Origin: Cristatella mucedo
Lineage: Eukaryota > Bryozoa > Phylactolaemata > Cristatellidae
Assembly (NCBI GenBank): GCA_009760855.2
Contig: WPIO01000306.1
Coordinates: 1 to 64,000 of the forward strand
Reading direction: 5' to 3'
DNA length: 64,000 bases
Positions 23,990-36,900 of the stretch are shown one piece after another. The notes below the pieces were generated by a model that saw nothing but the letters and a program-made list of their open reading frames with translations, did not search any database and was not told the origin of the DNA. The translations under genes were made by a program, and so were the position numbers. Every line of letters begins with the position of its first letter. The stretch's first letter is position 1.

Positions 23990-24900
23990 CTCTATCTCGC
24001 ACGAGCATTTGATAGTTTTGATCGTCCAATCCTGTTTGAGCATCTCTCATCTCGCCTGGCTGTCTCTGGTGCTAAACTGCAATCATTTAGGTAAAATGTA
24101 AATCGTTAGAATACACAGCTTTGATGCCGATAGAAGCAGTCCAAGGAGCCTGTGAAGAGCTGGGTGTCACCGGGCGCTTGATGACGGATCAATGTTTTTT
24201 CACGATGTACTATCTCCTTCTTGCCATCTTATTTACATGGCATGATCTCGGCTTTCAATTCTATGCAGATTGCTCACTGCTGTATCTGTAACGGCAGACA
24301 ACATCAGCTGCACTGTCCAGTCTTCCAAATTTCAGAAAACTGAAATTAAAAATGTTCAATCCTGTACAGACAAGTATGCAACAATAGAGCTGGCCTATAC
24401 ATATGTGGCAGCCGGTATAAAAATTAGTTAACCCAATATTTTCACGTCTTCCAGCCTATTCCATGAAATGCTTACAGTTGGTTTAAAGAATTTTTGGAAA
24501 GGCTAGTCCCTCGATAGCTGCTGAGTTTTCACGTTGTACCACTTTTCGACCCCCTGTAGTGTTATTCCATCAAGCAGCACTACGACATTGTTCATATGAC
24601 AAGTTCTGTCGTTGACTTTTAGGTCACCTTATTCTCCGGCTACAGCTTCTCAACTTGAACTAAATCTCAATCAGGCTAGGCGCGGCTCTTCTTACTCATG
24701 CTCGTTAGCTCAGCTTTGAACCAAGATCGAATTGTTTGAAGAATGCCTTCAGTTTGAAACCTTCCAAAGCCTATAATCCATTATCGACTGTCATAAAAAA
24801 CTTTGCTGACTTGATGACAACAACAAAGATCTAAAACACTGCTGCACCTCGAATAATTTGCTCTTGATCTCCTTGGGTTGTAGCTTTGAATGCTTTATAC
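23990..24900 (+). mobile_element. Decayed LINE-2 RT fragment
   Basis: The beginning matches the LINE-2 RT block also seen at 62,870: ARAFDSFDRPILFEHLSSRL-like coding (about 23,995-24,060) and TCTCATCTCGCC. Later parts (YADCSLLYL-like at about 24,263-24,290, thumb and C-terminal fragments to about 24,900) are heavily mutated. Confidence 0.6.
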
Positions 24901-25029
24901 CTGCTGATGCTTAAAGTTTTCAACAACAAGTAACTAGTTATAGTTCTAACCTGTGAGAAGTTAGTAAGGCGGTTCTTTGATTTACCTCTAAATAGGATGA
25001 AAGTGGAAGCGACTATAGTTGTATTGTGC

Positions 25030-25190
25030 TAATGCCTTGGTGTGGCACAATGGTCAAGGTGCTCGCCATTGACAGTAAAGGTAAAGGCAATTTTACTTGA
25101 AACCCAAAATCGATGTCTCAAGCGATGTGGCACATGTGAAATGCCTGAATCAAGATCAAGTTCTCTATGGGTGTTCAAGCAAGTAACTAT
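25030..25190 (+). mobile_element. SINE-B copy 2
   Basis: tRNA-like head GTGGCACAATGGTCAAGGTG and a weak B-box region (CGATGTCTCAAGCGATG), then a LINE-2-like tail GCCTGAATCAAGATCAAGTT, corresponding to GCGCCTGAATAGAGATTAAG in copy 3. Confidence 0.55.
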
Positions 25191-28100
25191 TTAAATAAAA
25201 GGATCTATAGATGGATCTAGTTACGTTGGCATGCTTTCTTTGCAGTACATATTAAAGGTCTAGGAAAAGTGAAGGGTTCTGTGGGGGTGTGATTCAAGCA
25301 TCAAGCTATTGCACATTCCAAACTTTTTTTTATAATTGTGAATCCCCTAAACGGATGAAAACAGTTAATTGCTATTGTTCCGCAAAAGTAATATTTCCTC
25401 TATGTTTCATACAATAGTTTTTTAATGGTCCACATGGATATATGAGTAGTACTCATGGATATATGACAGTACCAGAACAAAGGATCAGCATTTTGAGTAT
25501 GTTATGGTAGAAGAAGGAAATAGTGAACAGCCATATGTGATTAATACATCATCAAGTGGTTGCTTCCATAAAGCAGGTGCATTTTTTTAGGCATGAGGAA
25601 TACTTATTATACAATTTGCGAAACATTAGTAAATCAAATAAGCATCTGCTCAGATATACAGCACCTGAAGAGAATACCTTGTAACGTTTGTTGGGCTCAA
25701 GAGAAGTCTCAGTGCCCAAGGTTACATGCAAACACGCAATAAAGCTGTTGCAAGTGAAGTAACAAATCGCTGCTCACTAGACAATGAAATTTAGCTCACG
25801 AAATACAGTGTTAGGTATATATAATTTTTTCAGTTTAGATAAGTCCATATTTTGTTCAGTCCGTTCAATGAAAGACAAGGGAGCCATCAAGTTGGCTATA
25901 CAGTTTACGCGGCTGGAACAGTTAAATCACTCAGGTTTTTGCCACTTGTGCACAATTAAGAGTTCAAAACTTGGACCTGGGAAGACGGATTGATCCGCAA
26001 GTTTTTGAACCAACGCCTCAGTAATACACTGCCTAAGCTCCTTGTACCAAACCATCAAGTGGAAAGTGGTAGCTGTAGGCAGTTGAGCAGCTGAGTGCTT
26101 GAGTAATGGCGAAAAGACTTACTGGCAATTTGAATCTTCAAAATTGTGTCATTTATCACAGGTCAGTGAGGTCTCACACAGAGTTCTAACGTCCTCCTAA
26201 TTAAAGTGACAGCTATAACGCTCAAATGCACGCTCCCAAAAAAATCTAGCCACGGTTGATGAGTTGTCCGCCGAGAAGCACACCGACAAGTGGGAGCCCC
26301 TGCTTGATCCTAGCCACATACCGATGCTATTCTTTCAAGCCAAATTGTGCCAAATCTATCAATTTATAATGGCTCAAGAAAATGAGTCAGGAAGTTTCAA
26401 ATGCATATGAAAAGTCTTTTTCCACCGCTGTCGGAAGTAATTTCTGAAGCTGGTAGATACGTCCGACCACTAGAAAAAAAGATCATGCAGTCTGGCTGAC
26501 TCTCTTAGAAGCTAAACAATGAGAAGAAAGTAGTTTGGAAAATTGATGAAGCTTTCTTCTCTGATAAATTAAAAGGATTTGAAACTATGGTAACAGTTTC
26601 AGGTCCTGATTAACCTATAAGTTTACATCCTTAATGCTCAACTCAACAAAATAAATGAGAACATCGGAGATTACTCAGAGAAGCTAAGACAGCACTTTCG
26701 TCAGGTGTTCGTGGCCTTTCAACGACCATGCCAAGAAAAACATAACATAAAAACTTGCGAGAGAGTATCTTAAGATTCCTCTAGAAGGCTATTTGCAGTT
26801 GAGCTGAATATATACAGAGCTGCAAGAGTGTCTAATCATTGCTGAACTATTAAGAGTGGTTAATTTTGCATCAGTTGCTAGAAACGTTATGTGAGTGTAG
26901 TGATGTTTTTTCCGACTAAATCGGGAAACTCAAATTTGTTCGTTTTATCTTTGGAAATGGTTCTATTTCAATTTAATTTCTGTATTGACCACCAAAGCTA
27001 AGTGCTTAAGGAATAATTGATAAAAATAAATAAGTAAAATTCGTTTACATAGCACCCTAAGAGAACTTAGTCTGTATTTAGGGGTTTCGCCTTGCGCTAC
27101 GGGGCCCTAGCAAACTACACAATCATTAACTGAATTCTCCTTAACGTTGGTTCGAGGCTAGTGCCTTGTCTATTTGACAGACTCTTGAGGCACGAGGAGT
27201 TAAAAATCAGGCTAACTACCCAGAGAAAAAGGTACCATATGTAACACATTCTCTATTTTGAAGACCAGCTCGCCAAAAAACTGTAACGTAAATCCACCTG
27301 CCGGTTACTTAGCAGTGATTCGAAGGCTCTGAAATTAGAGTCGGTCGGTAGTTAAGGTATAGCCTCCAACGACCTAGCCCTCACACGAAGCCACCAATCG
27401 ACTTCATGGTCAGGCAACTTTTGTTTGGATACCATTGTTCCCATTCTCTGGCGCTTATTCGTTGACTTTCCTTACACCCAGAAGTCCCACCGAGCCGCCC
27501 CATTTCTCCATATCTTGCTGTTCAGCGGGGCATCTAACCAATCTCGAATCTATTTTTGAGCTTGCCTTCGGCTCATCTGCTCCTTAAGCTTACATGATAT
27601 TAATGGGCTCCAGCTGACATAGCAAAGTTTAAAACACTGGTGCAATCCGATTTGTAGCTGAAAGCACTGACATCCTCCATCAATGTGAATTGCCCTCTGC
27701 ATGCTTTAGGATCATTAAAATGTTTGCTATCGAATATATTTTCGCTTCCTAATACGAGATATAGTTCCATTTTGTGCTTGCTGCGCAAATCTGCTATTTA
27801 TGTTTTTGCTCTCAAACCTACTGGTAATATGCATAAATACGATAGCACATGCACTCATATACTCGACTGTGGGGCAATTAGTGCTTGCAAATGAGACGCA
27901 CTAAGTGCTCTTCTAGTCGTGCACGGCACCGTGAAGGCAAAGAGATTGGCTTTTTCTCTGATTGTATATTTACCTACGATGTTTGTCTCTCAGATTATCG
28001 CCTTTCAGGTTATTGCTAGTAGCTTTTCTATTTACTCCTACCCTATCAATTCCGTTATATGACCTTGCGTGATGACACCAAATCATCTTTCAGCTTTAAA

Positions 28101-28229
28101 AAGAAGCATGATGGACCAAAAACTATACGACCAACTTGTCGATTAGCTAATTTATTCAACCCATGCCTGTTCTTTGCTTGAGAATGCGGACAGACCGTAA
28201 ATATTTTGAACCAATCTATCTGTGAAAGA
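25191..28229. other. Old repeat debris, no supported gene
   Basis: No intact gene. 26,640-26,870 has a gag-like feel in one frame (LRQHFRQVFVAFQRPCQEKH) but is too decayed to assign. Short frames at 25,784-25,993 and 27,600-27,894 show no motif. Confidence 0.35.
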
Positions 28230-28450
28230 TTTAGTGGGTCTTTGTGAATCGTTCTTTATGTGCTTATGCATTCGCTCTGATACTGTTGCATGCTGACCGT
28301 GTGCATGTCTACCCTAACTATGTTATTATTTATTTCTGCTCCCACTTACCATTATAATGAGCTTCCTTTACAGCAATATGAAATTGCATTGAAAGGCATT
28401 GAGTTATCTGAGGGCGCTTTATTGAGTGTATTATTGTTATTATAGTTAAG
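28230..28450 (+). mobile_element. LINE-2 3'-end fragment
   Basis: TTAGTGGGTCTTTGTGAATC, TGCATGCTGACCGTGTGCAT and TATCTGAGGGCGCTTTATTG match the LINE-2 3' end at 35,310-35,525. The tail is ATTATTGTTATTATAG. It ends about 75 bp before the LTR element. Confidence 0.8.
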
Positions 28451-28526
28451 CGCCCTGTGATTATATTTTAGGAACTTTGCTTCGAGCAGAAAACCCTCCA
28501 TGTGAACCTTTTTCATGGAATAGCTC

Positions 28527-28821
28527 TGCAACGGAGCAGCTCTCAGGCTAGCCGCGATATTAGCCCTTGCCTTAGTGGGTCTGACTAGGGCACCAAGAGC
28601 AACCGTAGCAGGCGGGCTAGCCTAGGATTGGCCATGGACTGGTCAAGGACTGGCCAAGGGCTGGCCGAGGAATGACCAAGGGCTAGCCAGGGGCTAGCCA
28701 ATGGCTAGCCAGGAAGACGTAGGCCGAGGACGGACACCGAGAGCTAGGGTCCGACAAAAACAACAAGAACAAGAACAAGAACAAGAACAAAAACAACAAC
28801 AGGTACGCCCAAGGTCAAGAG

Positions 28822-28856
<35 letters not shown>

Positions 28857-29352
28857 GGAGTATAAATGACAGGACTGACAGAGTTCAGGGCTGCAGCTTC
28901 GGTAGTCGATGCGAGACTACGCTTCGTTAGAACGAGAGACGAACCTACGGCGACGGACAGCTAAGTGCAACTTAGACTGCACTGTTGTGTTCTGGCGGCT
29001 ACTCAGTTAGCCGCTCGTATCTAGGGGTGCTGTAGCGACGCGTGCATAGGGTAGTTGTTATAGTCGGGCTTCGGGAGTTCGTGCAGTTAACTCCGTCGGA
29101 CCGATACGCGCCGCGTAAACGCATACGTAGTTGGTTATACTCGGACTTCGGGAGTTCGCCCAGTTAACTCCGTTGGTCCGGTGCTCGCCGCGTAAAGCAC
29201 TTCCGCCGGCGCGTAACCGCTACGAACAGGCCCAAAATAAGCTGTTGCTTTCGGCACCCATTTGTGGCCGCCTGTGTTTTAACCGCACCGCAGCACTGCA
29301 TCGCACAGTCCACCGGTAGAGAGCCGGGGACGAGCTTGTCTGGGCGGTTACA
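28527..29352 (+). repeat. 5' LTR
   Basis: Starts TGCAAC, ends GGTTACA. Contains in order an 11-12-bp minisatellite of GGCTAGCCAAGG-like units (28,626-28,712), a CAAGAA run (about 28,760-28,800), (AG)14 (28,825-28,852), a TATA box (28,861) and the R/U5 part. It differs from the 3' LTR at scattered positions and mainly in the length of the AG tract. Confidence 0.92.
28861..28867 (+). promoter_or_regulatory. LTR TATA box
   Basis: TATAAAT immediately after the AG tract, conserved in the 3' LTR at 32,708-32,714. Likely the U3 promoter driving genomic RNA. Confidence 0.65.
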
Positions 29353-29354
29353 TT

Positions 29355-29371
29355 TGGTGACCCTGCTTTAG
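29355..29371 (+). promoter_or_regulatory. Primer-binding site
   Basis: TGGTGACCCTGCTTTAG starts 2 bp after the 5' LTR. TGGTGACCC matches the complement of a tRNA 3' end of tRNA-Trp type, as used by CsRn1/Kabuki elements. This is family knowledge; the tRNA was not checked. Confidence 0.65.
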
Positions 29372-29409
29372 ATTCGAAACACTTGCAACCTTCTTGATTA
29401 AACGTGGAG

Positions 29410-31812
29410 ATGGCTTCGTTTAACGGTTCGGAGCTATTGAATACCTCTGGCCCAGCGTTCGACATCCTGCATTCGAGCCTGAACGACCCCACTATTTTTG
29501 CTCCGAGTAGCCGCGATCTAATGGGGCATTTGCATGCGCTCGAGGAAGAGAATACGCAGCTACGCGAGGCGGCCGCTGCTGCACGGGTCGGCCGCCCCAG
29601 CGCCGGCACACCAGCCGGGTCGGCAGCCTTACCCCCGACCTGCACACAGGCTGCAGCGCCACGCGGCCAGCCCACGATACTTCGTTCGCCATCGCAGTAC
29701 GCGGTTGGTTTCTTACCGCGCCCGGAGGGGTACGCTGAGCCCACCGCCTTGCGACGCGCCGAAGATTACGCCCCGTTCGTTACGACGTGCCCGGCAGGAG
29801 TCGTTCCGCAGCAAGCTGCTCATATTTCGCACGCTGTGACCGCTATCTTTCCTTCACCCCGCGTGGAGCCTTTTTCCGCTAACCCTGCTTCGGGTGGCGT
29901 GGCAAGCTATCAGTGGCCGGACCATGCAGAAAAACCACAGGTGCACTACGGCGCCGCCCTCACTTTCGTGCCGGCGGCTAATGCAGGCGGAGACTACACC
30001 CGAGCTGTCGCTAGCCCGGTCGCTGAGCAGACTCCTCGCACGGCTGAGCCGGCATTGCCGAGCCGGATCTTCATTGTGCCCGCAGCCGCTGCTGCGTTTG
30101 ACGGGAGCGTAGGGGCCTCACCTCTGCAACTGGCACCTTTCCGGGGGGACCTGATGGACTCCTTCCTACGGTGGATCAGCGATTACGAGGTGCTTTCCAG
30201 GTCCTTCGGATGGTCTCCGGACCTCCAGCTATTGCGCTTGGGCGCATACTTTCGCGGCCGAGCGCTTGACGTATATCGCTCGGTCTATGGATGGCTTTGT
30301 GCTGAGCCAGGCCAACGATGTACATTCGAGAGAATGAAAGCTGAACTGGTGTGAATGTTCACCTCTGGCGTGCTTCGCGATTCTGCTCGCGGGGCCCTAC
30401 ATGGTTGTCGCCAGGGTGCTGCACAAAGAGTTTACGACTTCTACAGGCACCTTGTAGATACTGCCACCGTCGCATACCCTACTACTCCGCAGGCGGACCG
30501 TGACGCTATGGTCCTCTCCTTTTTCGTTGGCGGCCTTCATCCCGCGATTAGCGGCGCGGTCTTTGCCAAAGATTGTGCCTGCCTAAACGAGGTTCTAGCT
30601 TTCGCTGAAAGATGCGAAGCCAACCCTCACTTCTTTAGTCGCGGGGCTGCTTCCGCCGCGCCCGCCGGTGACCAAGGCCGCCCATACCCATCCGAAAGGG
30701 ATAGGGCCCCTGTTTCTCGATATTTAGAGAGTATGGTGGATGCATTGGCCGTGCAAATGACCCAAGTACATGACCTGCTTGCTAAGGGACCGTGGGGAAC
30801 CTTCGAACCCACCACAAAGCAGTCGTATCAGCCGAGAGGCAAGCCGCCTGTACAGAACAGTTGGCGGCCCGACTACCGGGTGCAAGCTGCCATGGGCTAC
30901 AGGGATAGATGGGTGGATGCAGGACGTGGCAGACCGTGCCAGTATGGGTTGGCTTATCGAAGCCACGGAGAGTACGGACCAACACACCCCAGTCGCGCAG
31001 GTTCACGGCCAGACACGAGGAGCCGGCGACGTTCCGGACCACTGTCACCCAGTTCTCTTGGTCCGAGGGGGTATGTGGGCCGTGCTTCCGCTGGGTGGGC
31101 ACCTTCGCTCTCGACAGGCGCCCACACCTATCCCAGGGCTTACCATGCCTCTGAGAGTGGTTTCGGTCTTCATGGCTATGTCTTCGTTGAGGCTCGATCG
31201 GCCCTGCCGCAACAGGAGCCGCTACCACCGGCACCGATGAGGCAGGAAGTGTTGGGCACCAGTGTCCATGCGCCGCCTACTCTTGCACCGGTGACGGTGA
31301 ATGGTGGTCTCGTTACGGGACTTCGGGACACAGGTGCCAATATCTCCCTGATGGCAGCCTCTTTTGCCCACCAGCTGTGCCTTCCCTTGTCGATAGAGTC
31401 AGTTCGGGCGTCCAGTATCACGGGTTCTTCCCTGCCTATAATAGGGGCCGTGACAGCGAGCCTGCAAGTGGGAGGTATCCCCCGTGAGCACCAACTCTAT
31501 GTCACCACCGAGTCTCTGCAGCCGCTGATGCTGGGATCTGACTTTCTTGTCTCCCTGCCGCCGGTCACCTACGACTATGGGCGTGGAACCGTGCAAGTGG
31601 GTGACCACCATCTACCACTGGTGGGTCACTCGGAGGCTTTAGCCCTGCCACAACAAATTCGCCGAGCTACGGTCAGGCAGAGCAAGTCACCAAAGCTGGT
31701 GGATGCAAAGCTAGTCATAGTAGGCAAAACTAATGCCAGTGTTTCAGTTGCGGATTCGTCCACGTCAACCACTGCCAACCGGATTGGATGCGAACATTCC
31801 CACCGTTACTAG
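29410..31812 (+). pseudogene. gag-protease ORF with in-frame TGA
   Basis: From ATG at 29,410, one reading frame runs to TAG at 31,810-31,812, broken by an in-frame TGA at 30,352-30,354. Before the stop: a possible coiled coil (HALEEENTQLREAAAAARVG, about residues 39-58), Pro/Ala-rich linker, then gag capsid-like FRGDLMDSFLRWISDYEVL and GAYFRGRALDVYRSV. After the stop: capsid continues (ALHGCRQGAAQRVYDFYRHL, AYPTTPQADRDAMVLSFFVG). A degenerate zinc knuckle, CGPCFRWVGTFALDR (31,074-31,118), is in another frame, implying compensating frameshifts in the linker. The aspartic protease follows: RDTGANISLMAASFAHQL with the active-site DTGA (about 31,327-31,380), and PLMLGSDFLVSLP (about 31,522-31,560). 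No RT follows. Confidence 0.88.
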
Positions 31813-32277
31813 GTTCTCGGTTGCAACACCATCAGCTGCGGACCCGGCTCCACCACAGTTTCGCGGCAGCGATGCGGTTCAGCCGGAGCCAGCTTCACGG
31901 ACAGGTCACCTCATCGAGGCCTCTACGCATGGTATAGCTGAAGTCGGAGTGACACCTCCGAGCCCTCACCCTCTGGCCAGGCGGCAGGGCGAACCAGGAG
32001 AAGACGATCGCCGTTCTTCAGCTGGGCAGGAGGACAGCCAATGTCATTTGCTGCGCCACGACAGCGAGCGTAGGCCTAATCCTCGATATCGAGATATGTG
32101 GTGCTAATGCGAAGCTACCACAGCATCGCAATTAACACCACCCCGGACGGGCCGAAGTGTCGGGTCAGTCCATTAGGGGGCTCCATGCTTTTTTTTCCAC
32201 TCGGGCCAGTGTTTTTTTTAACGCTGGACCCCGGACTGATCAGATACGAGGCCGTATCTTGCGAGGAAAGAGAGTAA
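31813..32277 (+). other. Post-protease tail and purine tract of the LTR element
   Basis: 465 bp between the protease and the 3' LTR. It holds an Arg-rich frame to 32,107 that may be the extreme C-terminus of a lost pol, with no catalytic RT, RNase H or integrase motif. The polypurine tract GCGAGGAAAGAGAG lies at 32,261-32,274, 3 bp from the 3' LTR. Confidence 0.7.
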
Positions 32278-33201
<924 letters not shown>

Positions 33202-33276
33202 GCTCTCTGCAAAGTCACCCTACTAAGATTTAACTACACAGCACTCAACCTATAGAATCTCTGCCTTTTCTGTAAT

Positions 33277-33282
33277 TTTATT
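33277..33282 (-). terminator. Candidate polyadenylation signal of the channel gene
   Basis: AATAAA on the minus strand, about 520 bp beyond the stop codon of the channel gene and just past the LTR element's right end. Placement is plausible but unsupported by transcript data. Confidence 0.25.
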
Positions 33283-33799
33283 GGTTTAAATTAAACTTCA
33301 GTGTACTTGTAAATTTCTAATATAGGTTTAATGAAGACATTTCATACCATCATGCTAACAAGGATTGCGCAAAGAGGAGACCCTATAGTTACAGAAATCA
33401 ATGGATACCGAATCCGTGTTGATACATCGTCAGGCAAGCTTCAGAGTTAAGATGAGCTCCTTAGTAATCAGCTTACTGTTATGCAATATGAGAGGTATTA
33501 GGAATGATAGAAGCTAATTGTTTAATCACGGTACTGCAATGTCACAGGAGTCGAAGGCTCGCTTCTTGATGTCATACTGTGGAAAGAAAAGAAATAGACG
33601 AACACAGAGCTAGTTTTAGCTGTAAAAGCACATGGCAGTGAGCATTGGGATCAAACATGCCGATCAGGTAATGAAGTTAGTGAACCAAGGATGATTCTGT
33701 TGATATTTAACGTGTGCCCATAAGTCATTAGACTGCAAGCAAAATGGTTTGATAGTTTTGTCACTAAAAAACAACACAAAAACAAAGAAATTAAGCATT

Positions 33800-33966
33800 C
33801 TAGAATGCTATTTTTCTGATGCTGCTTGTTGATGGAGAAATAGACTGCACGGCATTCTTTTTCTTGAGAAAGCGGCCGTATGCAAGTTCTATAATCACTT
33901 GTGCAAGTTCAATAAAAGTCATAAAGCTGATGCCGATGTAGAGTCCTGATGTTCCGCCCAAGTCAT
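33800..33966 (-). CDS. Channel exon 8 (TM2, terminal exon)
   Basis: 167 bp, acceptor TTTTCGTATTTCAG. Encodes [20 protein letters not shown] and [16 protein letters not shown], with TM2 and the family's DxGG...G-x-S...E signature, then a 20-residue cytoplasmic tail and TAG at 33,800-33,802. The selectivity-filter G-x-S position reads GIS. Confidence 0.92.
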
Positions 33967-36900
33967 CTGAAATACGAAAATAGGCGAACATATCCTTAAA
34001 CTTGGTTCAGTTTTTTAATGGAAAGTGAAAAGTAGACATCGCATATATTTTCTCATAATTTCATTGTCAATATTAACCGAAACAATACGCAGAGATTCTA
34101 AATATCCTATCATCAGACGGAATGGGCTGTTCAGTTTAGGACACTGTTTTTTTCTAGCGAGCTTGGCAGTTTTAGTTTCGAAGGAGGCCAGAAATTTTAC
34201 ATGAAATTTCCCTCAAACCAGCTAGGTTATGTATCAGTTAATTAGTTGGTCCACGTGTCCGTGTTTTCGTAGCTGTCACTGATATGATGCCTAAATTGAG
34301 TCGTGTCTGTTAAATTTAGAACCTGTCAACGAGCATACAGGAATGATGCTCTCCAAAGTGGAATGATTATGGATAATTTGCATATGTTGCTGCAAAGTGA
34401 GCACTCGTTGCTAAATGAATGAATGGATGAAACACAAAAATGCTAGAGCATGAAATGCATAAATGTGTTTGAGCTTAGTATGATTTTTCTAATTTATACC
34501 ATGGCATTACGAGCTTCTTTCACTGTAGCTGCATGCATTAATGACATCCACACATGGGTGGCAGCAAATTTTCTAAAACTTAACGATGATGAAACTAACT
34601 TACTAGTTACGGGCTAACCCAATGTGATCCAGAGATTGGAAAGGCTGACACTCAAAATTGGCTCGGCCAGCATATCTCGAGTTGAATCAGCTCGAAATCT
34701 AGGTGTCATATTCTAATGCGACCTCTCGTTAGACGACGATATCAGCTCCACAGTCAAATCAGCCTATTTTCAGCTTCATAACATTGCTAAAATTCGGGCT
34801 CGTTTAGATAAAGATACCACGTTCAAGTGGGTCCATGCATTCGTGACATCCCGTCTCGACTTCTGCAACTCACTGCCTACTGGCCTACCAGCATGTGCGG
34901 TCAGACGATCGCAGCTGGTGCAAAACTCTGCAGCTAGAATTATCTGTCGTGAGTGTCGCAGTTGCCACATTACTCCACTTCTCGCCGACCTGCACTGGCT
35001 ACCAGTCAAGCTACGGATTGACTTCAAGGTTTTGGCGCTCACTTTTAGGTCCCTTCATTCTATGGCTCCAGCCTATCTGTCAGATATACTACCCCATCAG
35101 GCTAAGCATCGTACCACCTGCTTTTCGGACTCGAACAGTCTAGAAATACCTCATGCAAACCTTAAATCCTTTAGAGACCGTGCATTTAGTTCATATGCTC
35201 CCAAAGCCTGGAACTCCCTCCCGACCTGCGTCAGAACATCCCCTGACCTTACCACATTTAAAAGGAACCTAAAAACACACTTATTCAGGACAGCATTTAG
35301 TGGTCCCTGTGATTCGTCCTTGATGTGCTTATGCGTGCTGACACTGTTCATGCTGCCACTAACCACATTTGCACGCTGACCCTGTGCATGTCACCCCTAA
35401 CCATATTAGTCATTTAGTCTGTTTTTCAAGCATGATTTTACTTACCATTCAATTGCATTTCACTTTGCAGCAAATGTAAGGCGCCTATAGAGAGATTAAG
35501 TTCCCTGAGGGCGCTTTATCAAGTGAATTATTATTATTATTATTATTACACCAGATGTGACAGTTGGTGCTAATGAACCACGGTGGCCCACTGAGTCAGG
35601 CTGTTGCTTTTCATGACCTAGGTCGCATGGTCGTGTATTCAAATCTTACGGTAGTTGATTCATCATCACAACTGGAAGTGGTAGTGATAGCCTTAAAAAG
35701 GACCTTATATAGCTACACAAATGAGGCTGTTAAATGTGCTTATATTCATTTAGACGCTTACCAGCTTTCAATTGTCTCAGCTGAGTTAGCATGCTAAACA
35801 AGTCGCCCAATTTTTTGAAAGTATGAGTTATACGTTTCAGCATAAGTGCTTTGTGTTTACCAGTTTTTCAATAACGGCTGAAAATAAATAAGAGGATATT
35901 AATTTTTCAACAGCACATTTTTTATGGAAACCAATCTTGATCCAGCGTTAGCAGAAGCTGAAAAGAAAATGCCTTCTGGGATGCTAAAAACAGCCCAACA
36001 GCCTGAGGACGAAGCAGACGCGAAATACAATTTCCAGCAACTTTTTTTGGCCCTAAAATTGGTGAGATATAGTACTCAGGTTGCTTATGTATTAATACAG
36101 TTTCAAATTACTTACGTCAGAGATTGAAGTCATTTAGCTTAGTTAAAAATGATCATCTGAACTTTATGCAAAGCAATTGTCAGTCATTTGTATTATTCGC
36201 CCACAGTTAACATGTAGCATGAAATATTATTGCTCCTAAAAACAGACCTCTGATAATTAGCATCTAGCTTTAATGAATAATTTACTATATTTCCTCTAGT
36301 CAAGTTTTTGAAAGCTTTAAGTCAGATCCGAATTCTTCGACTAAATATTGGGTTTGCAGAGCACCTCATTTTGACTTATGTTCGGGAAAAATAAACCATG
36401 ATAGTAGGAGACTGAAGAAAGTTTAGTTCTATGGCCTAACCTGACTTATCGTTAGACGTGTACTTTCCCAAAAGAATGTGCACATTTTTTTCTTGTAATC
36501 TTTAAGCTGACTCAATGTGGATTTTTACCTCATGACACCAAGTACTAATTTAGTTTATTGTCCTTTGCAGAATTTTCTTCCGAATATTTATGTTCTCAAG
36601 AACATCGTATTTGCAAATGGATTGAGCTAAGACCTTTCTATACCTAGTCTGTTTGGTTGGTGGCCGTAACGCCTAAGAAATTAAGTGCCTGTGGACATCT
36701 CAATGCTTACCACTTAAAGCTGAGTCCCCCAAACCAGAGGCATCGTGAGATATGCTGACGGCTGGTCACATGCTTAATAGTTATGATCGCGCCGGCCAAT
36801 TATGGTGAGCCGTGATGGTACACTAGGTAAGGCTGTTGATTTTCTCGACCTTAGCCACGACCTTGGTCCCGAGGTCTCGAGTTAGAATCCAGCAGTAGCT

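Noticed and set aside
29492-29744. Minus-strand frames opposite gag
   Set aside because: High GC content lowers stop frequency; the plus-strand gag frame has the protein motifs.
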